Origin: a virus
Virus record (IMG/VR): IMGVR_UViG_3300046817_000473
Coordinates: 1-23,809 of that record
Strand: one strand, 5' to 3'
DNA: 23,809 nucleotides
Shown here: positions 7,489-13,781 of the stretch, piece after piece
How the letters are laid out: each line of letters opens with the position of its first letter
How positions within the stretch are numbered: the first letter of the stretch is position 1
Notes under the pieces: generated by a model
Seen by the model: the letters and a program-made list of their open reading frames with translations, nothing else
Database searches by the model: none
Told to the model about the DNA's origin: nothing
Translations under genes and position numbers: made by a program

Positions 7489-8199
7489 TTAAGCCGGCAA
7501 CTGGGAGGAAACATTCCTGCGCCGGCTGACGATCCAGCCTAACCCGACCAGACCGACCCCCATCAGCGCCAACGACGCCGGCTCACCGGCCGGCACCACG
7601 TCGGCACTGGCGCTGAAGTTGATCTGCGCGCCCGCGTTCAGCGTGATGTCGAGTTCCTGCGTCAGCGAGAACAGCCCGCCCAGCGCGGCAATCGCCAGGC
7701 TGTCACTGTTGGCACCGGAACCCGGCAGCGTGATGTTCGCGGCGATCGTCGGCGTCGTGAACGCACCGCAAGTGCTCTGAACATTGGCACCGTTCACGCA
7801 GGCCGTGCTGTCGAACACGTTCTGTGCCCCGCCCACCAGCACTGTGCCGCTGATGTTGTTCAGCAACGTGACGCTGCCGGTCGGCGCGCTGTAGTCGGTG
7901 TCGCCGACGCGCAGCACGATGCTCTGGGTCGCGCTGCTGGTGTTGATCAGATCCACTGTCGCCTGAAGGACGCTGGCGGATGTCGGCGTGCCGGGGCTGT
8001 TGGATGTGGCGCCGAGGATGGTGAACTGCATGCCGGCGCTATCGGTGAACACGACACCTGGCGTGCAGCTCGGCCCGCCGCTGCAGATCGTGGTGAACGC
8101 GCCGCCGTTGACGCTCTCATCGAGGATCAGCGTGGCATTGGCGGCATAAGGGACGCTGAAGCCGAGCAGCGCAGTAGCAGCGAACAGGGCGTGTCTCAT
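7489..8199 (-). CDS. Secreted protein with PEP-CTERM sorting signal (236 residues)
   Basis: The product begins with a signal peptide (MRHALFAATALLGFSV, probable cleavage after YAANA). A beta-rich, threonine- and serine-rich domain containing two likely disulphide pairs follows (TICSGGPSC and ACVNGANVQSTC). At residue 202 it ends in VPAGEPASLALMG, a hydrophobic helix and an arginine cluster (SRRRN). That tripartite tail is the PEP-CTERM signal, which exosortase-type transpeptidases recognise in exopolysaccharide-producing Gram-negative bacteria. The ATG at 8199 has a GGAAAG site nine bases upstream and overlaps the lipoprotein stop (ATGA). Longer in-frame readings start inside the lipoprotein gene. 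Such proteins are normally chromosomal; here it sits between terminase and portal. It is probably an accessory gene that alters the host surface. Confidence 0.85.
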   Translation of the reverse strand: MRHALFAATALLGFSVPYAANATLILDESVNGGAFTTICSGGPSCTPGVVFTDSAGMQFTILGATSNSPGTPTSASVLQATVDLINTSSATQSIVLRVGDTDYSAPTGSVTLLNNISGTVLVGGAQNVFDSTACVNGANVQSTCGAFTTPTIAANITLPGSGANSDSLAIAALGGLFSLTQELDITLNAGAQINFSASADVVPAGEPASLALMGVGLVGLGWIVSRRRNVSSQLPA

Positions 8200-8393
8200 G
8201 GTGCGGTTCTTTCCGTGGTGATGTCGGTCGGCAGGGTCTCGGTGCCTTGGAAGCCGGGCGGCGGGCATGTGATCGTCAGCGTCGTGGGGCCCAGGATCGC
8301 GATGTAGGCCGCGCAGCTCCTGAAGCTGCGACCACAGCCCGTCAGCACTACCAGCAGCGCCAGCACAGCACAGGCTGGCGCCAGCAGGATCAC
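8196..8393 (-). CDS. Small putative lipoprotein (65 residues)
   Basis: Residues 1-20 form a hydrophobic segment ending in VVLTGC, a lipobox with Cys20, so the mature part of about 45 residues would be lipid-anchored. The mature part is cysteine-containing and proline-rich (ITCPPPGFQGTETLP). The GTG start overlaps the upstream stop (GTGA) and the gene overlaps the PEP-CTERM start (ATGA), so the two are translationally linked. A short proline-rich lipoprotein resembles outer-membrane spanins such as Rz1, but no Rz-like partner overlaps it. A surface role together with the PEP-CTERM protein is an alternative. Confidence 0.65.
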   Translation of the reverse strand: MILLAPACAVLALLVVLTGCGRSFRSCAAYIAILGPTTLTITCPPPGFQGTETLPTDITTERTAP

Positions 8394-8971
8394 CGAGCGT
8401 GTTGCCGGCGCCGATGCGGCGTCGGGGTCGGCTCGGTGTCAGGCAGCGGGTAGCCGACCGTCAGGCTCGGATCGACCGCCACATACTTCCATCCGTGGTT
8501 CGGCGTGTAGCAAAGCATCCAATACGTGTCGTAGATCGGATTGCTGATCTGCGGCGGCGGCTGCGGCAGCGTATTATCGATCCCAGGCTGCGCACCGGGC
8601 AGTCCCTGATCGGGCCGCGGCTGTGACCCTGGCAGCGTGTTATCGATGCCCGGCTGGTCGCCTGGCAGCCCCTGATCAGGCCTGCCCTGGAACGGCGGCA
8701 AGCCCGCGTCAGGATACGGCGGGTTCGGGCTCGGCCAGATCGTGCCAGGCGGCACACTGGTCCCCGGCGGGATCGGCACGATCGGGTTGGCAATGGTCGG
8801 CGGCGGGAACACGCCAGGCGGCGGGCGCGGCAACGAGTTGTCGATCCCTGGCTGGCTGCCCGGCAGGGCATTATCGATCCCTGGCTGGTCGCCGGGCAGC
8901 GTGTTGTCGGGATAGTTGCTGCTCATCAGGACGCCGGTCAGGGCGCCTCCCGTAATGCGAAACGTGGCCAT
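8390..8971 (-). CDS. Proline/glycine-rich 11-residue-repeat phage protein (193 residues)
   Basis: The N-terminal 20 residues (MATFRITGGALTGVLMSSNY) are followed by two blocks of 11-residue repeats with the pattern D-N/Q-x-L-P-G-x-Q-P-G-I at residues 22-54 and 99-142. A proline-rich linker lies between them, and a folded C-terminal part follows (YDTYWMLCYTPNHGWKYVAV). The tail is basic (PHRRRQHAR). Proteins with repeated PDxxLP motifs occur near late genes of several proteobacterial phages, usually annotated as hypothetical. The ATG at 8971 has a strong AGGAGA site. The repeats suggest an extended, collagen- or PPII-like rod, possibly a virion or surface fibre; the function is not known. Confidence 0.72.
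   Translation of the reverse strand: MATFRITGGALTGVLMSSNYPDNTLPGDQPGIDNALPGSQPGIDNSLPRPPPGVFPPPTIANPIVPIPPGTSVPPGTIWPSPNPPYPDAGLPPFQGRPDQGLPGDQPGIDNTLPGSQPRPDQGLPGAQPGIDNTLPQPPPQISNPIYDTYWMLCYTPNHGWKYVAVDPSLTVGYPLPDTEPTPTPHRRRQHAR
8546..8908 (-). repeat. Two blocks of 33-base coding repeats
   Basis: Three units (about 8810-8908) and four units (about 8546-8677) encode DNTLPGDQPGI-like 11-residue repeats. They are in frame and diverged at third positions, so they are protein repeats rather than a CRISPR array or regulatory iterons. Confidence 0.75.
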
Positions 8972-9007
8972 GGTATCTCCTATGGGTTGCAGGCACGCGG
9001 CGTGCGT

Positions 9008-9154
9008 TTACAGGTCGTCGTCGCTCAGAGGCTGTGGCTGTTCCATGAACAGTGCGGCGAGGATCAGGACCAGCCAGCAGGCGGCTATGGCGGCCAGCGC
9101 CTCACCACGGCCGCCGCGGCCAGGCGATCCACAGGAACGTGCCGAAGTGGCCGA
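9008..9154 (-). other. Open frame encoding a transmembrane segment but lacking a usual start
   Basis: The frame after a TGA at 9155-9157 is open for 48 codons and encodes EALAAIAACWLVLILAALF followed by MEQPQPLSDDDL and a TAA. The hydrophobic segment and acidic tail look genuine, yet there is no ATG, GTG or TTG before the late internal ATG. It overlaps the 39-residue membrane ORF in another frame. A +1 shift at that ORF's TGG-TGA end would join them into a two-helix protein of about 70 residues. A non-standard start or a sequence error are alternatives. Confidence 0.35.
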
Positions 9155-9221
9155 TCAGCAGGCCGAGGACGAGGCCGATGGCGAACCACATGACAATATG
9201 TCCGACATTCTGGCCTGACAT
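9102..9221 (-). CDS. Small membrane protein (39 residues)
   Basis: The product is MSGQNVGHIVMWFAIGLVLG continuing LLIGHFGTFLWIAWPRRPW, a single transmembrane helix with a positively charged end. It is in the leftward direction between the 60-residue protein and the 11-residue-repeat protein. The end overlaps a second open frame that also encodes a membrane helix. Holins and small phage membrane proteins often look like this, but lysis partners are not visible nearby, so the holin idea is weak. Confidence 0.5.
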   Translation of the reverse strand: MSGQNVGHIVMWFAIGLVLGLLIGHFGTFLWIAWPRRPW

Positions 9222-9257
9222 TCTGTCGGGACACTTTGACCGACACTTTGTCAGGTA

Positions 9258-9440
9258 TTAGCTCGCCGGCATCTCAAGCGCGTCCAGCCGCAGCGCCAGC
9301 GCTTGAGTGATCGCATGTCGCCGCAGATCGCTCAGAACGTCAGCAGGGATCTCTGCCCCTGTCGCCAACGCGCGGGTCAGCAGCGCCGCGTAGATCGGCG
9401 CCGCTATCAGGCAGATGTGGTCGGCTAGTTCAGCGTGCAT
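9258..9440 (-). CDS. Hypothetical helical protein (60 residues)
   Basis: The product starts MHAELADHICLIAAPIYAAL and is alanine- and leucine-rich without clear membrane segments of full length. A GGGGTGG ribosome-site-like sequence lies about 11 bases upstream of the ATG at 9440, and a perfect TATAAT on the minus strand lies at 9467-9472, about 27 bases before the start. It is therefore likely the first gene of an internal leftward transcript. I do not recognise the family, though phage proteins with a PIYAALL motif of this size are frequent. Confidence 0.6.
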   Translation of the reverse strand: MHAELADHICLIAAPIYAALLTRALATGAEIPADVLSDLRRHAITQALALRLDALEMPAS

Positions 9441-9466
9441 GGGCGAAAGCCACCCCTGACAATTCT

Positions 9467-9492
9467 ATTATACGTGATAAGCCCCGTTATCA
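9467..9492 (-). promoter_or_regulatory. Leftward promoter with overlapping palindrome
   Basis: A perfect TATAAT reads leftward at 9472-9467. Just upstream, TGATAA at 9475-9480 and TTATCA at 9487-9492 form a hyphenated palindrome with a 6-base GCCCCG spacer. It covers the spacer and -35 area, where no consensus -35 is present. This arrangement suggests a regulated promoter for the 9440-7098 genes that depends on an activator or is blocked by a repressor. Confidence 0.45.
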
Positions 9493-9539
9493 GGCCTTAT
9501 GCGCGATACGCTATTGCATTACGCGAGAGAACACGCCTA

Positions 9540-9563
9540 TCCTAGCAACGAGATTAGCTAGGA
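9540..9563 (+). promoter_or_regulatory. Hairpin that includes the HNH gene ribosome site
   Basis: TCCTAGC at 9540-9546 pairs with GCTAGGA at 9557-9563 across ten bases. The AGGA that would serve as ribosome site for the ATG at 9575 is inside the 3' arm, so the hairpin could limit translation. A weak rightward promoter (TTGCAT at 9514, 18-base spacer, TATCCT at 9538) may lie upstream. Confidence 0.4.
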
Positions 9564-9574
9564 ATATCAGGCAC

Positions 9575-10036
9575 ATGCGCTGGACGGATCGAGAGACATA
9601 CAACCGATACTCACGAGAATACAGAGCCAAGCACCCGCTCACAGCAACACAGAAGGCTGAGCAGCGCGCTCGCGACAAAGCCCGTCAGCAGACCCCCGAA
9701 TACAAGGCTTGGGCCGCTGCTAGATATCGCGCTCGCCGTGAGGCTCTTGCGTCCCATCCTAGACCTGATCTGTGTGAAGCCTGCGGACGCCCTCCGAATG
9801 GGATGGGCGCCTTACACCTGGACCATTGCCATGCAACCAAGGCGTTCAGGGGGTGGTTATGCCACTCCTGCAATGTCACGTTGGGCGCAGTCGAAGATGA
9901 TCCGAACATCCTGCGAAAACTAGCCGAGTATCTGGACCGCTTCCCAAGACCTGACGGCGAATACGTGACGCAGGCGAAGCGCACGGAGCAGAAGCACTCA
10001 CCGCTGGAGCCGTTGCCACTGCTGGATGGCCTCTAG
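9575..10036 (+). CDS. HNH endonuclease of the recombination endonuclease VII type (153 residues)
   Basis: Residues 67-100 contain a zinc-binding pair CEAC, the active segment LHLDHCHATKAFRGWLCHSC and Asn100. The Cys67/Cys70/Cys96/Cys99 ligands and the DH-C-H element are the ββα-metal core of T4 endonuclease VII-type proteins. The C-terminal GAVEDDPNILRKLAEYL is the family's closing helix. The N-terminal 60 residues are a basic helical DNA-binding arm. The gene is on the plus strand inside a leftward operon, with its own upstream region, and its 3' end overlaps the convergent 79-residue gene by 39 bases. That suggests a mobile, free-standing endonuclease insertion. A junction resolvase used in packaging is the alternative. 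Confidence 0.88.
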   Translation: MRWTDRETYNRYSREYRAKHPLTATQKAEQRARDKARQQTPEYKAWAAARYRARREALASHPRPDLCEACGRPPNGMGALHLDHCHATKAFRGWLCHSCNVTLGAVEDDPNILRKLAEYLDRFPRPDGEYVTQAKRTEQKHSPLEPLPLLDGL

Positions 10037-10237
10037 CGGTTCCAGGCACGGCGCCTCGTTCCAACTCCGCACCACCGCCAGCCGCGCCATCAGCGCCTCG
10101 TACAGGTCCGCCCGCACATACCGCACCTCATCGTCCACGCCGGGGCCGTCCTGCACCCACAGCCCCGCATATTCCCCCTCACCCGGCGACACCCACAGCT
10201 CTGCCGGCGCCTCAAGGGCCGGGGCGGCCTCGCTCAT
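9998..10237 (-). CDS. Hypothetical phage protein (79 residues)
   Basis: The product is acidic, with MSEAAPALEAPAELWVSPGE, a central YAGLWVQDGP and DDEVRYVRADLYEAL. The YVRADL element is frequent in small phage proteins of unknown role. The ATG at 10237 overlaps the upstream membrane-protein stop (ATGA), which favours it over an ATG at 10270 inside that gene. The 3' end runs 39 bases into the convergent HNH gene, which is consistent with the HNH gene being a later arrival. No enzymatic motif is visible. Confidence 0.65.
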   Translation of the reverse strand: MSEAAPALEAPAELWVSPGEGEYAGLWVQDGPGVDDEVRYVRADLYEALMARLAVVRSWNEAPCLEPLEAIQQWQRLQR

Positions 10238-10476
10238 GGCCGCATCCTCGGCATACCCAGCCCCGCGCATGTTATGAGATCGTAGCAGAACCACAGCACC
10301 GCGATGATGACGATCGCCGCCACGACAATGCGGATAATCTGCATGGCGATGCCGCCAGCCCAGCCGAGCCACCCCAGCACAATCGGCAGCAGCAGCATCA
10401 GGATGGCGACGACCGCGCCGACGACGACCAGCCACACCAGGAGCTGAATCAACCACAGCAGCGAGAAGCAGCCCAT
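10234..10476 (-). CDS. Two-helix membrane protein, possible holin (80 residues)
   Basis: Two long hydrophobic stretches are present: LLWLIQLLVWLVVVGAVVAI extending to IVLGWL at residues 5-38, and IIRIVVAAIVIIAVLWF at about residues 47-63. A short loop and a C-terminal tail (LGMPRMRP) complete it. Size and topology are compatible with a class II holin, but similar small membrane proteins of unknown function are common in alphaproteobacterial phages. A TAGGA site lies 11 bases before the ATG. The 150-base gap upstream (10477-10627) has no convincing gene; it contains a CGGACGTCCG palindrome and a duplicated CGCTAAC. Confidence 0.65.
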   Translation of the reverse strand: MGCFSLLWLIQLLVWLVVVGAVVAILMLLLPIVLGWLGWAGGIAMQIIRIVVAAIVIIAVLWFCYDLITCAGLGMPRMRP

Positions 10477-10627
10477 CAGTCTGTTGTCCTAGTAGTGGGA
10501 AATCATTCTGGCCCCGTTTAATCCTGCCCCAGTCGGACGTCCGTTCGGCAGTCCCGAGGGGCGCCATTTGCTGGGCTTTTCGCTAACGCCGTCGCTAACA
10601 CCGCACGTCTCAGAGGCTATTCGGACA

Positions 10628-10762
10628 TCAGGCCGGCGCCGGGCCAAACCTTATGACGAAGCCGCAGCATGGGATCGGGAGCAGATAGAGGCACCGCTTG
10701 CGCTGATCCCAAAAGGCACCAACCCATAAGTCATACCACGCGAATATCGGGCGGATGCTCAT
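10628..10762 (-). CDS. Small conserved phage protein, FAWYDLWVGAFWD type (44 residues)
   Basis: The product MSIRPIFAWYDLWVGAFWDQ is followed by RKRCLYLLPIPCCGFVIRF. Very small proteins with an FAWYD-x-WVGA-x-WD core and a Y-x-LPxP element occur in many tailed phages and in host genomes; the role is unknown to me. The ATG at 10762 overlaps the Ig-like gene stop (ATGA), so the correct start is well fixed. Longer readings in this frame run inside the Ig-like gene. Confidence 0.75.
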   Translation of the reverse strand: MSIRPIFAWYDLWVGAFWDQRKRCLYLLPIPCCGFVIRFGPAPA

Positions 10763-11241
10763 GCAATGGCGATGGCGTTGCTCATCGGCGCCACGGTCGA
10801 TCCCAGCGCGTTGGTCGCGGTCACCACGCAGGCCAGGCTGTGCCCGCTGTCGTCCGGCTGCACGGCATAGGTGGCGCTGGTGGCGCCATCGATCGCCACG
10901 CCATCGCTGTGCCAAGCGTAGGCGTAGCTGGTGGGCTCGCCCTGCCAGTTGCCCATCGTGCATGAGGCCGTCGCCCCGGTCAGGCTGGCGTATGGCACGT
11001 CGACGTTCACAGGCGGTCCTGCCGCAGCGGTCATAGCGGCGGCGAGTGCAGCGATCTCCGCGCTGTGCGTGCGGTCGTTGTTGAGCCAGTCGGCCACGAG
11101 CAGGAGGAGCAGCTTCTGCGCGTCGGCGGCGGCGTCGCGTGGTGCGGCGGCCCTGGCATTGGCACGGGCCGGTGTGCCGCTGTGGGTGCCGTGGGTATCG
11201 TGGCTGCTGCGCGTGCCGTGGTCGCTCTTGGTCTCGCTCAT
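10759..11241 (-). CDS. Bacterial Ig-like domain protein (160 residues)
   Basis: Residues about 80-160 form one Ig-like domain of the type seen in secreted bacterial proteins and phage virion proteins. The markers are ATASCTMGNWQGEPTSYAYA, WHSDGVAIDGATSATY and LACVVTATNALGSTV. The cysteine pair and the W in each sheet are present. The N-terminal 40 residues are Asp-, His- and Thr-rich and disordered, followed by an alanine- and leucine-rich helix. A strong AGGGAG site precedes the ATG at 11241. A GTG at 11271 overlapping the terminase stop (GTGA) is an alternative start that would add ten residues. Single Ig domains on phage heads commonly mediate weak carbohydrate binding. Confidence 0.78.
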   Translation of the reverse strand: MSETKSDHGTRSSHDTHGTHSGTPARANARAAAPRDAAADAQKLLLLLVADWLNNDRTHSAEIAALAAAMTAAAGPPVNVDVPYASLTGATASCTMGNWQGEPTSYAYAWHSDGVAIDGATSATYAVQPDDSGHSLACVVTATNALGSTVAPMSNAIAIA

Positions 11242-11267
11242 GTCCGTGGCTCCCTGAAGGTGTAGTG

Positions 11268-12599
11268 TCACACGCTCATCCAGCCGGTGTTGTGGCTGCC
11301 CTCGTAGAGGGTGCGGTGCGTCGGGAACTGCTGCTCGATGATGGTGTCCAGCGGCTTCACTTCGCTCTCCCGCACGCCCAACGCCAGATAGCGCGCCGCA
11401 TCGGCGCCGTGGCTCGCGTGGTCATGCACCGGCGCCGAGCGCCAAGTCTGCGCTGCCTCGTTCCACTCACGCCGGTAGTGTCGCAGCGCGTGGATGCCCT
11501 TGGCGCAGCGCTCGGCATCGAACCAGCACCGCGGCAGGATCATACGCACCGCGTTGATACCATCGGCAACGCTGTGCTGACGGACGCCACGGGTCGGCTT
11601 CACGCCAAGGCTATGCAACGTCTCAGTCCGCGACTTTCCGCTGCCCAACTCGCGGACCTCTGCGTCATGTGGCAGAAGGTGCCGCTCGTAGACGTAGGGA
11701 CGCTGTTGGAGGAGGCGCACGTAATGATCCAGCCCGGCACCACTGTCCTCGATGTAGTCTATCATTCGCCACTCGCCGCCACGGGTGATCTGGCAGAACC
11801 AGATCGCCGTCGAGTCGTCTATTCCAAGATCGAACGCGGTCCATACTTTGAGAGCTGGATCGTGCGGCACGGAACCGATCCGGCCATCGCGCTCCGCCTG
11901 ATCGATAAGCTTCCCATAATAGCTTCCGGAGTTTGGCGCACTGAACGAGCAGCACATCTCCTGCGCAAACTCTTCTTCGCTCATTTCCTGACGCAGTCGC
12001 TCGATAGCCTCTACAGGAAGCGCGTGCGTCTTCGTGTAATCAAGCAAATAAGACGAATACCCCGGCGAGATGCGTGCGCGATCATACGCAGCCTGAAGCA
12101 ACCCACGACCTTTCGGCGTGCCGCTGCGTACCAGCGTGCCATCCCGATCCGCCAGCATTGGCTCAATTACCAATGCAACCATCGTCTGCGGCGTATCATC
12201 GAATTCGTCTATGATGCACTCATCCGCATAGCCGCCGCGCCAGCTATCGGGATTATCCGCACCGCCAGCCTGCCATACGCCACCGTTCGGCAGCCGTATC
12301 GCCATCTCTGAGCGGCGAACTTGCGTGCCGGGGATTGCTTCGGCGGCGCGCACCGCCTGATCCCATAAGCCGGTGCGGGTCCACATGACGCCATAGGGAA
12401 GTATATGCACGACACGCGGGAGCGGCTTCTTGCTGGTGATGGCGACTTTGAGGCCGCGCCAGAGCAGTGCTGTGGATTTACCGGCGCGGCGATGAACGAC
12501 GGCAACGATGCGCTTGGCGCGGTCATCGATGAGAGGCTTTTGCCAATCGCGAGGTGCAAATGGCAGCGTCACCGTCTGGCGTTTAGCAGTGGCTGTCAT
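11268..12599 (-). CDS. terL: Large terminase subunit (443 residues)
   Basis: The ATPase domain has Walker A HRRAGKST (residues 36-43), Walker B CIIDE (128-132) and the coupling motif SGT (159-161). The nuclease domain starts with AFDLGIDDSTAIWF (Asp257), then an HD pair near 311-312 and HDHASHGADAARYLA near 392-406, giving the acidic RNase H-like triad. The length is typical. The protein cuts and pumps phage DNA into the procapsid through the portal. The ATG at 12599 overlaps the putative small subunit gene by 17 bases. A free-standing terL next to a small terS and upstream of a P22-type portal matches headful-type packaging, although the packaging strategy is not proven by these motifs. Confidence 0.92.
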   Translation of the reverse strand: MTATAKRQTVTLPFAPRDWQKPLIDDRAKRIVAVVHRRAGKSTALLWRGLKVAITSKKPLPRVVHILPYGVMWTRTGLWDQAVRAAEAIPGTQVRRSEMAIRLPNGGVWQAGGADNPDSWRGGYADECIIDEFDDTPQTMVALVIEPMLADRDGTLVRSGTPKGRGLLQAAYDRARISPGYSSYLLDYTKTHALPVEAIERLRQEMSEEEFAQEMCCSFSAPNSGSYYGKLIDQAERDGRIGSVPHDPALKVWTAFDLGIDDSTAIWFCQITRGGEWRMIDYIEDSGAGLDHYVRLLQQRPYVYERHLLPHDAEVRELGSGKSRTETLHSLGVKPTRGVRQHSVADGINAVRMILPRCWFDAERCAKGIHALRHYRREWNEAAQTWRSAPVHDHASHGADAARYLALGVRESEVKPLDTIIEQQFPTHRTLYEGSHNTGWMSV

Positions 12600-12957
12600 C
12601 AGTGGTTGCGAATGTAACCAACACAGGATCGTCGCTTTCGATCACATCATCACCACGCATCGGCGCCGACAGCGCATCAGCCCAGCGGAAGTCTACGGCG
12701 AGCGGTGGTCCATCTGGATCGCCGCTGAGCGGCTGCGTGGCTTTGCCGTAGCCGCGATCGAGCAACTCCTTGATGGCTGCGATCTGGGCGCCCTCGCTCT
12801 CAGCTTTGTGCATGCCGCCTGGCAGGAGGCCGCCGAGCGTGACGAGGCGCGCAATGGCGGCCGGTCCTTGCACCTGGGCGAGCGCCTTGATGTCGCGCGT
12901 GGCCTTGTTTTGCGAGCCGACAGGGCGTCCTTGGCCGGATGTGCGCGTTTTAGGCAT
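12583..12957 (-). CDS. Putative small terminase subunit (124 residues)
   Basis: The N-terminus is basic (MPKTRTSGQGRPVGSQNKAT), with a GRPxGSxNK element that looks like an AT-hook or minor-groove contact. Helices with AAIARLVTLGG and AQIAAIKELLDRGYGKATQP follow; the latter phrase is typical of proteins lying just before terL in many phages. The C-terminal 40 residues are acidic and variable. The 17-base overlap with terL supports a working pair. The recognition is mainly by position and by the GRPxGS/AIKELLDRGYGK pattern, as small terminases diverge strongly. The ribosome site is weak (only purine-poor sequence before the ATG at 12957). Confidence 0.7.
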   Translation of the reverse strand: MPKTRTSGQGRPVGSQNKATRDIKALAQVQGPAAIARLVTLGGLLPGGMHKAESEGAQIAAIKELLDRGYGKATQPLSGDPDGPPLAVDFRWADALSAPMRGDDVIESDDPVLVTFATTDDSHC

Positions 12958-12976
12958 AGATCGGCGCTATTTGTGC

Positions 12977-13564
12977 CTAATCATCACGTGCGGAGAGACA
13001 GTCGAGGGGTAGCGAGATTTCGCGTAGGTGTCCGAGGAACATGAGGCTGACGAGTGCCATGTCGGCTCCGACTTCGGTGACGACGCCTGGGTGGCCGGCG
13101 AATATGCCCATTCCGACGCGTACCGCGGCTCCTGACGCCCATTGGCTGTTGGGTGGTGGCAGAGAGCGGCGGACGGCCTCGGACGCCTGTAGCGCGCTCA
13201 CAGCGGCTTCTGGGGCGAACTGAACTTCGGAGCCGCATCGGATGAGGTCGCGGACGCCTGGTGTCTCACGGATTGGGCGTCTCGGGTCGCGGCTGTCGTA
13301 GTGGACGAAGAGGTAGCCGCGGAAGAGGGGGACGAGGGTGCGATGGACAAGCGTTGGCAGGACGCGATCGCGCCGAGAGCGAAGAACCAGGGGAAGATAG
13401 GTTCGGTATCCACGGTGTCGAAGGTTTGCGTCGGCGTGAAGCTCGGCTTGTGAGTGAGTAGCGGCGACGATCCAGCCGATGCGCGGGGAATTGCCGTAGC
13501 ACCCGCGGTGGTCTGGCGGGTGTTGTGGCAACGATGCTGCCGCATTGGTGGTGGTGTCAAGCAT
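12977..13564 (-). CDS. NusG-like transcription elongation/antitermination protein (195 residues)
   Basis: Residues 29-130 form an NGN domain: IGWIVAATHSQAELHADANL, then the hydrophobic strand RTYLPLVL and the signature PLFRGYLFVHYD. Residues 146-172 are a KOW domain (GAAVRVGMGIFAGHPGVVTE). These are the two domains of NusG and RfaH, which bind RNA polymerase and suppress pausing or termination. The gene lies directly before terS and terL, where lambda-like phages carry a late antiterminator, so a role in reading through the long leftward late operon is likely (inference). The ATG at 13564 is preceded by a perfect short palindrome. The first 28 residues are disordered. Confidence 0.82.
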   Translation of the reverse strand: MLDTTTNAAASLPQHPPDHRGCYGNSPRIGWIVAATHSQAELHADANLRHRGYRTYLPLVLRSRRDRVLPTLVHRTLVPLFRGYLFVHYDSRDPRRPIRETPGVRDLIRCGSEVQFAPEAAVSALQASEAVRRSLPPPNSQWASGAAVRVGMGIFAGHPGVVTEVGADMALVSLMFLGHLREISLPLDCLSARDD

Positions 13565-13781
13565 GTCGTGGCACGACCCGGAGCGTTGCTCGGTGCGGAT
13601 TGCGTAGATGCTCGCGACGATAGGCGGCTGCGAGCTGCTGGGGGGATAGCCTAGCGGGTGGTCGTGGCGTGAGGTGTGAGCGTTGGTGGGCGGCCTGCTT
13701 GGCGACACCGATGACGCGCAGAGCCTCTCTGGTTTCCTGCACGAGTGCGGCGGCGCGTTCGTGGTCGATGTTGTCGTTCAC
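13557..13781 (-). CDS. Small basic hypothetical protein (74 residues)
   Basis: The product has an acidic helical start (MNDNIDHERAAALVQETREA) and a basic second half rich in Arg and His (RPPARLSPQQLAAAYRREHL). Its ATG overlaps the replication-initiator-like gene stop (ATGA), and it overlaps the NusG-like start by eight bases, so it is well embedded in the operon. The family is not recognised. The basic half suggests nucleic-acid contact. Confidence 0.6.
   Translation of the reverse strand: MNDNIDHERAAALVQETREALRVIGVAKQAAHQRSHLTPRPPARLSPQQLAAAYRREHLRNPHRATLRVVPRHA
13565..13577. repeat. Perfect palindrome GTCGTG-G-CACGAC before the NusG-like start
   Basis: The 13-base hyphenated palindrome directly abuts the ATG at 13564 and replaces the expected ribosome site. 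As DNA it could be an operator. As RNA its loop of one base is too tight for all six pairs, but four could form and hinder initiation. Confidence 0.35.

Noticed and set aside
8546-8908. 33-base repeats considered as a CRISPR array
   Set aside because: The units are contiguous, in frame, without spacers and encode a regular peptide.
11139-12311. Plus-strand open frame (390 codons) opposite the large terminase gene
   Set aside because: The terminase frame has complete Walker and nuclease motifs; the opposite frame has none and lacks a plausible start region.
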